Shown piece by piece: positions 16,937 through 26,232 of a stretch of DNA of 64,000 nucleotides. The stretch covers positions 62,001-126,000 of the forward strand of contig CAZWLD010000001.1 of NCBI GenBank assembly GCA_964634685.1. The letters run 5' to 3'. Each line of letters starts with the position of its first letter. The stretch's first letter is position 1. Under the pieces are notes generated by a model. The model was given only the letters and a program-made list of their open reading frames with translations. It had not been told where the DNA came from and made no database searches. The stretch is from CAZWLD01 sp964634685 (GTDB lineage Bacteria > Bacillota_I > Bacilli_A > Acholeplasmatales > JAEDCM01). Made by a program: the position numbers and the translations under genes.

Positions 16937-17863
16937 TGCGATACCTGGGAAAAACATCATCATCACAATCATTATGAAGCTAAAGCCATTATTAATCATA
17001 TGGGCAATAATTGATGCATAGATATTTTTATTCGAATAAAGATAAATACCACCTAAAACAAATCCTGATGCGGCATAGCTAATCAAATAAATGTAGTCGC
17101 CACCACCAAGGACATGAATTAATCCAAAGCCAATTGATGACACAACTAAACCAACCCATTTATTTTTAAATAAACCAAATACCGATTTTCTAAATACGAG
17201 CTCTTCGGAGATTGGCGCAAAAATGACCGTAAGGAAGAACATCGGAATTAAATAACCATTTTTACATATTAATTCAATTGTCATTTGATTTAATGAATTA
17301 TCGGTTTGGGAAAACAATGAACAAATAGCACTAGTAACCATCGATGCCGCAATTAAAATAAAGAATCCAATTACTCCGGTAAAGAAGACTGCGAGTTTAT
17401 TGACACTCTTATCTAGCAATTGTTTTTTTAACGGCTTAAAGAAAATGATAACAGTGGCGATAAATAAAACAGTTGAAGTAATGATATTTGTCCAAGCAAT
17501 GGCCTTAATATAGAACATACAATGATACATTTGATCCTGTATTAAAGCAATTTCCTCAGCGGTTCCTGTCGCTTTAAGCGCATCAAGCTGGGAAACTAGA
17601 TTTTTATATTCCTCTGTTAAGCCGGGATAAATGACTTTAAGAGCAAATAAAATAATCATTTGCACAAGAATTGAAATGACATAGCTTACAATAAGATAAG
17701 CGGAAATACCAAAAATGGAACGCTTCTGTTCAGCTTGAAATTCTTTTTCCTCGTTGTATTCAGGAGCTGTGACTACCTCACTATTTTCTGGGCTTTCTGT
17801 TACAATCATCTCACTATTTTCATTTAATTCACTTTTTTCTTCTTCATTAAAGAAGTCATTCAT
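16934..17863 (-). CDS. CPBP family intramembrane metalloprotease
   Basis: 309 residues from the ATG four bases after GAGGTGA. A polar Glu/Asn-rich N-terminus (about 60 residues) is followed by six to seven membrane segments. The CPBP (Abi, CAAX protease-like) motifs are present in order: EELVFRKSVFG (EExxxR), GLIHVLGG (His) and HMINN (HxxxN). Members act in prenyl-protein processing, bacteriocin immunity or protein maturation; the substrate here is unknown. Minus-strand -10 TATAAT at 17883-17888 with TGG before it. Divergent from gerM. Confidence 0.85.
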   Translation of the reverse strand: MNDFFNEEEKSELNENSEMIVTESPENSEVVTAPEYNEEKEFQAEQKRSIFGISAYLIVSYVISILVQMIILFALKVIYPGLTEEYKNLVSQLDALKATGTAEEIALIQDQMYHCMFYIKAIAWTNIITSTVLFIATVIIFFKPLKKQLLDKSVNKLAVFFTGVIGFFILIAASMVTSAICSLFSQTDNSLNQMTIELICKNGYLIPMFFLTVIFAPISEELVFRKSVFGLFKNKWVGLVVSSIGFGLIHVLGGGDYIYLISYAASGFVLGGIYLYSNKNIYASIIAHMINNGFSFIMIVMMMFFPGIA

Positions 17864-17949
17864 AAAATCACCTCGTTTCTCTATTATACCATATAATTTT
17901 TCATTCATAAATAGATTTTTTATTTCATATATATAGATAGGTGATAATT

Positions 17950-18738
17950 ATTAAAAAAATCGGGCTCCTTATAATTATTTTTGCAATTTTATATACAATC
18001 AATATCTACGATGGTAAGGTATCACCAAGAGTCACCTATTTGCCATATCAGGAAAGCTTTGAAAAAATTAAAATATGTAGTAAAAGGGAGGAAGAATTTT
18101 ATTTTATTAATCTTGATTATTCCGAAAACAAAATTGATGAAACATTTCAATATTTGACAATGAATGCTAATTGCTTACCTTTAGAATTTAGAACTCATCT
18201 ACCATATCAAGCAAGATTATTAGACTACGATTTACAAAACGAAGTTCTATCATTAAATGTATCAAAGGAATTTCTATTATACAAGGAAGAAGATGACTTT
18301 AATATTGCCCGCGAACTATTTTTTTCCTACTATGAACAAGGAATTAAAAAGCTTTTCCTTTATGTTGAAGGCGAAAAATTAAATCAGCTTGGACAAATCG
18401 ATATATCGATGGGAATTGATCGAAATATTGGCATTAACCATCAAATTATGGCCTCACATAATTCAAAATCGATTATCATATATTATAACTATGATGAATA
18501 TATTTATCCCGTAACCTATGTAGTTGATAAAAATGTCAATGAGGCAAGCTTTATTATTAATGAGCTCTTTACATTTTATGAGCTTGGCGAGATTTTAGAT
18601 GTTACTTTTGAAAATAAAGACATCATCATCAAGGCTCAAAAATATACCGAAAATGCGAAAGCAGCCTTAAAAGAAAGCCTTGAGGGCCATTATCAAGAAA
18701 TCACTTTTCATTTTGTAGATAATGTGCTATCATCTTAG
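17950..18738 (+). CDS. gerM: GerM-like spore germination protein, apparent AUU start
   Basis: About 262 residues: an N-terminal hydrophobic helix (KKIGLLIIIFAILYTI) and two GerMN-like repeats (about 40-145 and 160-255; each has an N-terminal beta strand pair and an SKEFLLY or VDKNVNEA-type helix start). GerM is a membrane-anchored protein needed for spore formation and germination. It sits directly before rdgB, as gerM sits near the rdgB homologue ysnA in Bacillus. The longest frame opens at GTG 17941, but no SD precedes that GTG; AGGTGA lies over it, five bases before ATT at 17950, which I take as start. Confidence 0.7.
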   Translation: MKKIGLLIIIFAILYTINIYDGKVSPRVTYLPYQESFEKIKICSKREEEFYFINLDYSENKIDETFQYLTMNANCLPLEFRTHLPYQARLLDYDLQNEVLSLNVSKEFLLYKEEDDFNIARELFFSYYEQGIKKLFLYVEGEKLNQLGQIDISMGIDRNIGINHQIMASHNSKSIIIYYNYDEYIYPVTYVVDKNVNEASFIINELFTFYELGEILDVTFENKDIIIKAQKYTENAKAALKESLEGHYQEITFHFVDNVLSS

Positions 18739-18750
18739 TTGGTGATAAAA

Positions 18751-19326
18751 ATGAAAATTGTTTTCGCAAGTACAAATCAAGGAAAAATTAAAGAGGTAAG
18801 AGACATTCTATATCCGTATGAGGTTTTATCCTTAACCGATATTGGCTTTTTTGATGAGATAATTGAGGATGGAAATAGCTTTCAGGAAAATGCGATGATA
18901 AAAGCTAAAGCGGTTTTTGCTAAATGTCATTTATTAACGATTGCGGATGATTCTGGGCTTTGCGTTGAGAGCTTAGACGGAGCGCCTGGCATTTATTCCG
19001 CTCGCTATGCCCATACGCACAATGATGATGACAACAATGCCCTCCTATTAGAAAATCTCAAGGGCAAGGAAAACCGTAATGCTAAATATGTTTGCGCTTT
19101 AGCCGCAATTTATCCAAATGGTAGAGAAAAGGTATATTTAGGTGAACTAGAGGGCCGTATCATTGATGAATATCGAGGCATTAATGGCTTTGGCTATGAT
19201 CCTTTATTTTATATCGATGAATATCAAAAAACAACAGCCGAAATGACACCCGATGAAAAAAATAAAATCAGCCATCGAGGCATTGCTTTAAGGCTCTTTA
19301 AAAAAGATCTTTTAAATCAGGAGTGA
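18751..19326 (+). CDS. rdgB: XTP/dITP diphosphatase (RdgB/HAM1)
   Basis: 191 residues. Removes non-canonical purine nucleotides (ITP, dITP, XTP). N-terminal FASTNQGKIKEV, ADDSGLCVESLDGAPGIYSARYA and FGYDPLFY, then SHRGIAL, are the family hallmarks. The ATG is five bases after GGTGA; 12 bases separate it from gerM. Confidence 0.94.
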   Translation: MKIVFASTNQGKIKEVRDILYPYEVLSLTDIGFFDEIIEDGNSFQENAMIKAKAVFAKCHLLTIADDSGLCVESLDGAPGIYSARYAHTHNDDDNNALLLENLKGKENRNAKYVCALAAIYPNGREKVYLGELEGRIIDEYRGINGFGYDPLFYIDEYQKTTAEMTPDEKNKISHRGIALRLFKKDLLNQE

Positions 19327-20174
19327 TAGCTATCGAACGTTATTTAATTAGTCGATTAGCCTCAATTTTTAATGTTTGTGAGAATGAGGTATCAATCATT
19401 AAAAAGCTTGAGGGTGGGTTTTCTAATCAAACTTATTTGTGCGCAATTAATGATTCCTTATACACTTATCGAATTAAAAACGATTATAGTATGACTGATT
19501 ATGAAAATGAATATTTAGTTTTAGATTTAATCAAGGACTTAAAAATTACAAATGAGCTTATTTATTTTGAGCCGATAAAGGGTGAAAAAATATCTAGATA
19601 TCTTGATGGTGAAGTCATCGATTATGATTGTGACATCGAAAGCGTCGCAAGTCTTTTGCAAAGACTTCATCAAATCAAGGTAAACGTAAAAGCCTTTTGC
19701 CTTGATATTGAGGAATATGAAAAGCTCAACAAGGAATATGAATTTCCTTTAAAATATGTCGTGATCAAGGACAAATATAAGGAGCTATTAAAGGATATCA
19801 AAATTGAACAAAGCGTGCTATGCCATAATGATTTTCAGCCTGGAAATATTATCAAAGGAAATGAGCTATATTTAATTGATTTTGAATTGGCTGCCATAAA
19901 TGATCCCTTTTATGATATTGCCTCCTTTGGAACCTTTAATCATTTTGAAAAATCCTTATTACTATTAAAAGCCTATTTAGGAAGAGAACCGAAGATGGAT
20001 GAAGTAAAAAAGCTTTACATTTTAAGAATTTTTCAAACACTAAAATGGTATAACATCGCGCTTTTCAAGGAAAGAAAGGGCTTGTCCATCAAGCTTGGTG
20101 TGGATTTTATTTTGATGGCTAAATCGCTATTAGAGGCATCAGAAAGATTATTAAAGGAATTGCAAAAACTTTAA
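19323..20174 (+). CDS. Choline/ethanolamine kinase-like phosphotransferase
   Basis: 283 residues of the aminoglycoside phosphotransferase/choline kinase fold. Catalytic loop VLCHNDFQPGNII (Brenner motif, HNDxxxxN) at about residues 168-180, metal-binding Asp in YLIDFELA, and a Gly-rich N-terminal loop (LEGGFSNQTY). Likely phosphorylates a small alcohol such as choline (LicA-like) or thiamine; the substrate cannot be told. The stop of rdgB and the GTG overlap (GTGA). AGGAG is fused to that GTG and is better spaced for ATC at 19332, so the true start is uncertain. Confidence 0.8.
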   Translation: MIAIERYLISRLASIFNVCENEVSIIKKLEGGFSNQTYLCAINDSLYTYRIKNDYSMTDYENEYLVLDLIKDLKITNELIYFEPIKGEKISRYLDGEVIDYDCDIESVASLLQRLHQIKVNVKAFCLDIEEYEKLNKEYEFPLKYVVIKDKYKELLKDIKIEQSVLCHNDFQPGNIIKGNELYLIDFELAAINDPFYDIASFGTFNHFEKSLLLLKAYLGREPKMDEVKKLYILRIFQTLKWYNIALFKERKGLSIKLGVDFILMAKSLLEASERLLKELQKL

Positions 20175-20229
20175 GGAGAAAATATCTACAGGGAGAATAA
20201 AATCTTCAAGAGATATATTCTCCTTTTTT
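20174..20229 (+). terminator. Long hairpin terminator
   Basis: GGAGAAAATATCT pairs with AGATATATTCTCC (one mismatch) around a loop of about 23 bases, then six T. Confidence 0.75.
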
Positions 20230-20260
20230 GTGATATAATTGATGTGAAGGAAGTGATTAT

Positions 20261-23140
20261 ATGAAGATTGAAGAAATTCTTGCCTTACCCGATAGCCAGG
20301 ATACGATAAATAAAATATTAGATTATTTGAAGGTTTGTCCAAGTAATGAAAGAAATGCTCTCAATATTCGTATGATGGAAATCTATTATCATTTTAACAA
20401 TGATAATTTTTTAACAATCCTTCACTTATTAGATGATCAAGAATTAGATGAAGATGATAAAGAAAAATTTAACCAATTTAAGGCTAATTATTATCTTAAC
20501 CAAGAAAAATATAATGAGGCCTATCAAGCTATTCTTAAGTTAAAAAATAAGCATTCCTATTTAGGTCGTCTTTATTTTGAAATGAATAAATTTATCGACG
20601 CTAAAAGAGAATATCTTTTAGCAGAGGAGCTCAAGATTGACTTAGCTTATGTTGATTACTATTTAGATAACATTGATGAAGCAATTAAAATTGCCAGTCA
20701 ATTTCCAAGTGATGATTTAAAAATCTTCGAAGCTATTCAAAAATATCGACAAGGGGGAAGACTCGATTTTCATTTAATCGATGGTAATAATGTTCAAATG
20801 GTTTTTATGGCCATTGTCAAAATGAAGGCTATGAATAAAACAAATGCCTATCAAGAAGGAATAAAAGTCTTAGATATCGTTAAGGATGTTTATCCAGGAC
20901 TACGATATTTATTTTATGATACCTTTTATCATTCAATAAAGGATTACCAAGAAGCCTTAGATATTCATTTCGAGCTTGAGGCCACAAAAAGAATTATCAA
21001 CACGCCTCTAATCTATCAAGGTGACCAAAAAAAGCTTGATGAAACCCTAGATTCCTTATACACAGCCTTTGCTTGTTTTGAAGAGATGCTTGAGGATTTA
21101 AATAAAATTGATTTAAAATTAAAAGCCCGCGAAATCTATCGCTTATCAATGATTGAAATCAATAAAATTGTATCATTCGATCAAGCGGTCATTTTATATG
21201 AATACGATGATCATGTAAGTATTATCGATTATAAAAAAAGCTTAGCCTACGATAAGGATAAGCCCCTTGAGCTTTTGTTTAATACACCATTTGAAAAAAT
21301 GCTTTTAGAGGGAAAGGAATTAATCATCGAATCAATGGATGAGCTTCATAAATATAAGGATATTGTAACGGGAAAGCATTTTAATGAATTAGATATTAAT
21401 ATGGTTGTTGGATTTCCGATTATCAAGGAAGAAAAAACCATTGGTGGTATAACCTTTTATTCAAAAAAGCTAAATCTATTCAAGGATTTCAACTATGAAA
21501 TGATTCATCTTTTCGTCAAATTTTTCTTGGCGAAGCTTGATATGAAGGAAGAGATGAACAGCGATTGTGCTCTTTTTGCCTCTTATAAATATTTATTTGA
21601 TAATATTGATATGGCTATTAAATATATTTATGATGAGGAAACACATTTTAATGCCTATGGTGAAAAGCTCAATGAAGAACTTAAGCTATTAAATTTTTAC
21701 GAGCATAGTCTAACTTATCAAGAAGGGCTTAAGCAATTAATAAATAAGGAGATTGATTCCTTTGATTTTGATTTTCAAATTAATAAAAGGTATTATCACG
21801 AGAACGTCAAAAGAATCGCTATGGGAGATATCTATATATATGTTTCCATTATTAGAGATATAACCGAGGATCGCTTAGCTTTATCATATCAAACGAATTT
21901 AGCCGAAAATAGCTACGTTTGTAATTTGCCAAACCGAAGAGCCCTAGAAAGAGATTTAGTTGATTATGTCGATGATAAATTTACGATCTTTGCCCTTGAT
22001 ATTAATCGTTTTAAAATGTTTAATGATGTTTATGGCTATGATGCGGGGGACATTGCTTTAAAGGCTCTAGCCCGCAAGCTTAAGGAATTAGAATTAGTCT
22101 GCTATCACCTAGATTCGGATAAATTCATTTTGCTTTATAATTTTGTCAATGACGCTCGAGCTATCAAAAAGGTCGCCAATAAGATTACTAAAGCCTTAGA
22201 GGAGGCTATGTATAACGAAAATTATCGTTTTCACTTTACCTTCACTATTGCATCCTTAAGGTATCCTGTTCATACCTCGGTTAATAATCCGCGAAAATTA
22301 ATTAAAATGGTAATGGATGCCTTATATAATGCTAAGGATGGTCTTGGCTTAAAATCTGTTTATTGTGATTATGATAAGGATGCCTATCAAAATGATATTT
22401 TTGAAATGATTTTAATGACGCAGGTTAGCGAAGCGATGGACAATCATAGCTTAGAGGTTCGTTACCAACAGGTTGTGGATTTAAAAACCGCAAAGGTTTT
22501 TCACTACGAGGCCAAGCTCAATATTTCCTCCTTTAATGTTGATAGTGATTATATCACTAAAATTGCTATCAAAAGAAATATGCAGGAGTCTTTGGATTAT
22601 TATTTAGTAAGAAATTCCTTAAAGGAATTAAATAAATTAATTTTGCAGACGCGAAAAATGATTCGAGTATCGATACCAATTGATATCAAAACCTTTATGC
22701 GTGATGATTTTAACAGCTTTTTTAAAAATGAAATCGTAGGGAACGCTGTTAAAACGGATTTAGTTATTTTAGAGATTCGCGGTCAAATCGTTGATTATGA
22801 TACGGTTAATTATCGAATTCAGGAATTAAGAAATTTTGGAATAAAGGTTATCATCAATGAAATTAACGATATAATAAAAATTCAAGCCAATTTTATCAAG
22901 CTCTACGGATCAGTGAAATATTTGAATAACGAGCATGCCTTAATTACCATAAAAAACTTAGAAGCTTTAGCTAATGCGATGGATATGCATTTAATCTTAG
23001 CGGATGTAAATACTTTAGATGAAGCTAATTTATTAAAGGGCTTTGGGATTAAGTATGTTTTAGGAAATTGTTATGGCAAGCGAGTGACAATGGATATGAT
23101 GATTGAAAGGATGATGAAAAATGGAAGAGGAGCTAAATAA
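20261..23140 (+). CDS. Degenerate GGDEF-EAL protein with TPR-like, GAF-like and PAS-like parts
   Basis: 959 residues with no membrane segment. Residues 1-260 look like TPR or other helical repeats, 287-426 like a GAF domain (WFDQAVILYEY, VGFPIIKEEKTIGGITFYS), 440-545 PAS-like, 550-705 a GGDEF domain (NLPNRRALERDL, DINRFKMFNDVYGYDAGD) and 725-955 an EAL domain. Both active sites are eroded: the GGDEF loop reads LDSDKF (617-622) and EAL reads EAKL (750-753), with other metal ligands not evident. It therefore probably senses or scaffolds rather than makes or breaks cyclic-di-GMP. An extended -10 (TGATATAAT) lies just upstream. It overlaps the next gene. Confidence 0.75.
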   Translation: MKIEEILALPDSQDTINKILDYLKVCPSNERNALNIRMMEIYYHFNNDNFLTILHLLDDQELDEDDKEKFNQFKANYYLNQEKYNEAYQAILKLKNKHSYLGRLYFEMNKFIDAKREYLLAEELKIDLAYVDYYLDNIDEAIKIASQFPSDDLKIFEAIQKYRQGGRLDFHLIDGNNVQMVFMAIVKMKAMNKTNAYQEGIKVLDIVKDVYPGLRYLFYDTFYHSIKDYQEALDIHFELEATKRIINTPLIYQGDQKKLDETLDSLYTAFACFEEMLEDLNKIDLKLKAREIYRLSMIEINKIVSFDQAVILYEYDDHVSIIDYKKSLAYDKDKPLELLFNTPFEKMLLEGKELIIESMDELHKYKDIVTGKHFNELDINMVVGFPIIKEEKTIGGITFYSKKLNLFKDFNYEMIHLFVKFFLAKLDMKEEMNSDCALFASYKYLFDNIDMAIKYIYDEETHFNAYGEKLNEELKLLNFYEHSLTYQEGLKQLINKEIDSFDFDFQINKRYYHENVKRIAMGDIYIYVSIIRDITEDRLALSYQTNLAENSYVCNLPNRRALERDLVDYVDDKFTIFALDINRFKMFNDVYGYDAGDIALKALARKLKELELVCYHLDSDKFILLYNFVNDARAIKKVANKITKALEEAMYNENYRFHFTFTIASLRYPVHTSVNNPRKLIKMVMDALYNAKDGLGLKSVYCDYDKDAYQNDIFEMILMTQVSEAMDNHSLEVRYQQVVDLKTAKVFHYEAKLNISSFNVDSDYITKIAIKRNMQESLDYYLVRNSLKELNKLILQTRKMIRVSIPIDIKTFMRDDFNSFFKNEIVGNAVKTDLVILEIRGQIVDYDTVNYRIQELRNFGIKVIINEINDIIKIQANFIKLYGSVKYLNNEHALITIKNLEALANAMDMHLILADVNTLDEANLLKGFGIKYVLGNCYGKRVTMDMMIERMMKNGRGAK

Positions 23141-24200
23141 ATTAAATGCCTGCTTTCACAATAGGGTATTTGATGGCTTTTTACAAAAGGAATCAAATCG
23201 CTATTATCAAATTAAATCAAGCATTCATGTTTTAAATAATACGAGAAATATTATCAACCAATATCAAAATATCGATTTTAAAATGATTAATCTTTATGGA
23301 CTATTTCAATATTTATTTATTTCCATTGATGCCTTGTATGATTTAGCTTATGCCATTACTAATAATAAATGGGCTATTAATATTAATAATAACCCGAAGC
23401 TTCGTGATATTAAATATATTCGAAATGATTGTATTGGCCACCCAACCTACAGGCAATATGGAAATAACAAGGTCGGGTTTTGTTATATTGATAATGAAAA
23501 TACCACCAAGGATGTTTTGGCCTATGATTGTTTTTTAGATGAATCTGATGAATTAGTAAAAAAAAGAATCGAAATAAATCCTTTGATTGAAAATTTTTAT
23601 GCGGAGGCGACGAATACCCTAAAGGATATCTATGGATATATCGTTAGAGATAAAAATGTCTCTAAGATTTATCTTTCTCCCCTTTTAGATCGCATCTACA
23701 ACAGTTTAGAAAAAAGCGAGCATATTGTTGATTTATTAGATCGTCTAAGAGATATATACATTAATTCCTATGGATTAGAAAAAAATTCCAAAAACCGTTT
23801 TTTGTGGCGTATTGATATTGTTAAAAGCCTCTTATTGATTGAAACTAAAAACAATAACGAATATGATGTTGTTATTTACCTAATAAAGAAGCAATTAAAA
23901 AAACTTATAAGTATGGCTATAGATGCGGATTTTGAATTGTTTAGCTATCAAGCCGAGGTTAAAATTCGTCCTCTTCATGAACCGACAATGATTAAATATG
24001 CCAAGGAATATATCAAGAAATGTGGCTATCAGGATATCATTAGTGATGCCAATCATCCTTTATTTGATAATGCTATTTCTTCAATTATCAATAATGCCCC
24101 AGATATTGTTTGTGATTTATTTTTAATGATGAAAAGGGAAGAGAAAAACCAATCGTTTATCTATGCGCTTGGTTCGGCTTTAAATGATGAAAAAGTTTAA
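23121..24200 (+). CDS. HEPN-like protein of unknown function
   Basis: 359 residues, mainly helical, no signal peptide or membrane helix. Residues 60-110 read YGLFQYLFISIDALYDLA...LRDIKYIRNDCIGHPTYR. The RNDCIGH string (Arg101 to His107) fits the R-x(4-6)-H motif of HEPN RNases, and the GHPT ending is frequent in a subgroup of HEPN-like proteins. The C-terminal 200 residues are unassigned. The start overlaps the end of the GGDEF-EAL gene and its end overlaps the radical SAM gene, so the three are cotranscribed. RNase activity is inference. Confidence 0.55.
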   Translation: MEEELNKLNACFHNRVFDGFLQKESNRYYQIKSSIHVLNNTRNIINQYQNIDFKMINLYGLFQYLFISIDALYDLAYAITNNKWAININNNPKLRDIKYIRNDCIGHPTYRQYGNNKVGFCYIDNENTTKDVLAYDCFLDESDELVKKRIEINPLIENFYAEATNTLKDIYGYIVRDKNVSKIYLSPLLDRIYNSLEKSEHIVDLLDRLRDIYINSYGLEKNSKNRFLWRIDIVKSLLLIETKNNNEYDVVIYLIKKQLKKLISMAIDADFELFSYQAEVKIRPLHEPTMIKYAKEYIKKCGYQDIISDANHPLFDNAISSIINNAPDIVCDLFLMMKREEKNQSFIYALGSALNDEKV

Positions 24201-24954
24201 AAGAATATATGTTGAAATCACCAATGCTTGTAACTTGAATTGCCATTTTTGTGATAAAACCATTCGTCCAAAAAGACATATGACTTCTTCTGAATATCGC
24301 CTTGTTATCGATAGAATAGCTCCCTTTACGGATTATGTTTATTTGCATGTAAAGGGTGAACCATTGCTTCATAATGAATTAGAGGAAATATTAGAAATTT
24401 CTAAAGGTAAGGTTTTAGTTAATATTACCACTAATGGGACCTTAATTGATAAAAGAATTGATATATTTAGAAAATATAAGGATGTAATTAATCGGGTAAA
24501 CATATCAGTCCATAGTAATTTTTCTGACGAAGGGTATTTGGAAAAAATATTGGATTTTTGTCGTATTGTTAATGAAGAAGAATTGTTTGATGTTGTTATT
24601 AGGTTTTGGATTAAGGAATCAGTTAATGTAGTAAATCGCTTTACGGAGACAAAATTTTTTCATTTATCCTTTGATGAGGAGTTTAGCTGGCCCAATCGTA
24701 ATAAGCCCTTTGTATCAGATGTTGGTAAATGCTTAGGCACAAAAACACATTTGGCGGTTTTATCAAATTTAGATGTTGTCCCGTGCTGTCTTGATCATGA
24801 TGGTGTTATGGTCTTAGGAAATTTATTTAATGAGGATTTATCAGATATTATTAATAAGCCTATATTTCAAAAAATAAAGCAAGGCTTCAGTGATCGAAAA
24901 ATCGTGATGGATTTATGCAAGCATTGTAGCTATAGGAGGCGTTTTGATGGATAA
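24184..24954 (+). CDS. Radical SAM/SPASM domain protein
   Basis: 256 residues. The [4Fe-4S]-SAM motif CNLNCHFC lies at about residues 14-21, followed by VKGEPLLHNEL (the GGEP-like SAM site) and TTNGTL. The C-terminal part has a Cys set (CLGTKTH, VVPCCLDHDG, LCKHC) of SPASM type that would hold an auxiliary cluster. Such enzymes modify peptides or cofactors; no precursor peptide gene is seen nearby. Two adjacent ATG codons (24184, 24187) are possible starts. It overlaps both neighbours. Confidence 0.82.
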   Translation: MMKKFKRIYVEITNACNLNCHFCDKTIRPKRHMTSSEYRLVIDRIAPFTDYVYLHVKGEPLLHNELEEILEISKGKVLVNITTNGTLIDKRIDIFRKYKDVINRVNISVHSNFSDEGYLEKILDFCRIVNEEELFDVVIRFWIKESVNVVNRFTETKFFHLSFDEEFSWPNRNKPFVSDVGKCLGTKTHLAVLSNLDVVPCCLDHDGVMVLGNLFNEDLSDIINKPIFQKIKQGFSDRKIVMDLCKHCSYRRRFDG

Positions 24955-25801
24955 GCTATCATTTTTTCTTTCCAATCAATCAATTAGAGAATTTTTAAAT
25001 TCCTATCATGTTGGAAAAAAGAAAATTTATGATTTGTTCCTACATCATGCGATTTTATTTGAGGGCAAAGCTGTTGATTATGATAAAAAAATTGAGGGAA
25101 CCATTGAAATTGATTTATCCTTAATAGAAAAGGTTGATTTTCCTCCTTTTGATGGGATTGTCGATATTCTTTATGAGGATAACGATGTTTTGGTGATTAA
25201 CAAACCGGCAAATATCATTATCCATCCGGATTCGCATGATGGAAATAATACTTTGGTTAATCTTGTAAGTAATTATTATCTTACTAAAGGCATTAATCGG
25301 TCTATTCGCTATGTTCATCGTCTTGATTTTGAGACCTCTGGCATTATTTTATTTTCTAAACACTTTTTAGCCCAAGCAATGCTTGATTATGAGCTTCAAA
25401 ATGATATGATTGTTAGAAAGTATTATTGCATATGTCAGGGGAAGACATCAAGTGGCACAATCAACAAAAGAATCGGAAGAGATCGTCATCACAATCGAAT
25501 GATTATTTATGATAAGGGAATTGAGGCGATTACTCATTATAAAACCATTAAAACAAATGGAGCTTTGAGTCTTTGTGAGGTTTTACTTGAAACCGGAAGA
25601 ACTCATCAAATAAGAGTTCATTTTCAAGGAATTGGCCATCCTTTATTAGGTGATATCCTCTACGGTGGAAAAAATGACTTGATCAAGAGAGTAGCACTCC
25701 ATTCCCATGAAATTATTTTCCCTCACCCAATAACCAAAAAAGAAATTCACATAGTATGCAAGGTACCTAAAGATATGGAGGTGATTATAAATGCAATATA
25801 A
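24944..25801 (+). CDS. RluA-family pseudouridine synthase
   Basis: 285 residues. Isomerises uridine in rRNA or tRNA. The catalytic motif YVHRLDFETSGIILFSK carries the essential Asp (HRLD); IINKPANIIIHPD and RTHQIRVHFQGIGHPLLGD complete the family pattern. The N-terminal S4-like part is short and diverged. GGAGG precedes the ATG inside the radical SAM gene. Confidence 0.88.
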   Translation: MMDKLSFFLSNQSIREFLNSYHVGKKKIYDLFLHHAILFEGKAVDYDKKIEGTIEIDLSLIEKVDFPPFDGIVDILYEDNDVLVINKPANIIIHPDSHDGNNTLVNLVSNYYLTKGINRSIRYVHRLDFETSGIILFSKHFLAQAMLDYELQNDMIVRKYYCICQGKTSSGTINKRIGRDRHHNRMIIYDKGIEAITHYKTIKTNGALSLCEVLLETGRTHQIRVHFQGIGHPLLGDILYGGKNDLIKRVALHSHEIIFPHPITKKEIHIVCKVPKDMEVIINAI

Positions 25802-26117
25802 GCTTTCAAACAACTATTTAGAAAAGCAAATCTTCACAAGCTTTTATGCAATCGATGGCTTAGATTTTATTCCTAATGATTTAGTTTTAAATCATGAGTT
25901 TTTTGAGAATAATGTTCTCTTAGCCTTTCCAATGCGCGGCTCATCGACTCTTTCAACATATAAGCTTTTGTATATTGATTCCATCATTGAGGATGAAAAC
26001 AAAATTCAAGTAATATGTAAATATAATTTGATGCCAATGCTTATGGATTTACGTCAGTATACGCTTTTTGTTCCGTATCATAAAACGGATAAGGAAATCG
26101 AATTAATCTTGAAATAG
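25791..26117 (+). CDS. Hypothetical protein (108 aa)
   Basis: Not recognised. 108 residues, mixed alpha/beta, no membrane helix or clear motif (LAFPMRGSSTLSTYKLLYIDSI, then MPMLMDLRQYTLFVPYHKTDKEIELIL). It starts inside the pseudouridine synthase gene with an SD (GGAGG) and is the last gene before a terminator, so it is expressed with the four genes upstream. Confidence 0.65.
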   Translation: MQYKLSNNYLEKQIFTSFYAIDGLDFIPNDLVLNHEFFENNVLLAFPMRGSSTLSTYKLLYIDSIIEDENKIQVICKYNLMPMLMDLRQYTLFVPYHKTDKEIELILK

Positions 26118-26140
26118 CGCTCTTTCTGGGCGTTTTTTTA
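26116..26140 (+). terminator. Terminator after the 108-aa gene
   Basis: AGCGCTC/GGGCGTT seven-pair stem with a TTTCT loop and seven T. Confidence 0.75.
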
Positions 26141-26159
26141 TTATAAAAACGTATTCATA

Positions 26160-26201
26160 TTGTTTAAGAAACAAAAACACTTGTTTTTCTAGAATAAACA
26201 A
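26160..26201. promoter_or_regulatory. Dyad over the threonine operon promoter (candidate operator)
   Basis: TTGTTTA (26160-26166) is repeated inverted as TAAACAA (26195-26201), and nested inside it AGAAACAA faces TTGTTTTTCT. The dyad covers the -35 box and spacer of the thr promoter. A candidate binding site for the ACT-domain regulator coded in the same operon (inference). Confidence 0.45.
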
Positions 26202-26209
26202 CATATAAT
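26181..26209 (+). promoter_or_regulatory. Promoter of the threonine operon
   Basis: TTGTTT, 17-bp spacer, TATAAT; 23 bp before the thrC ATG, so the leader is too short for a riboswitch or attenuator. Confidence 0.75.
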
Positions 26210-26232
26210 AATTAAAAAAAGGATGTGGACTT

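Noticed and set aside
17905..17933. Sigma-E-like promoter (TCATAAAT, 13 bp, CATATATA) before gerM
   Set aside because: The start of transcription would fall on the SD, leaving no leader.
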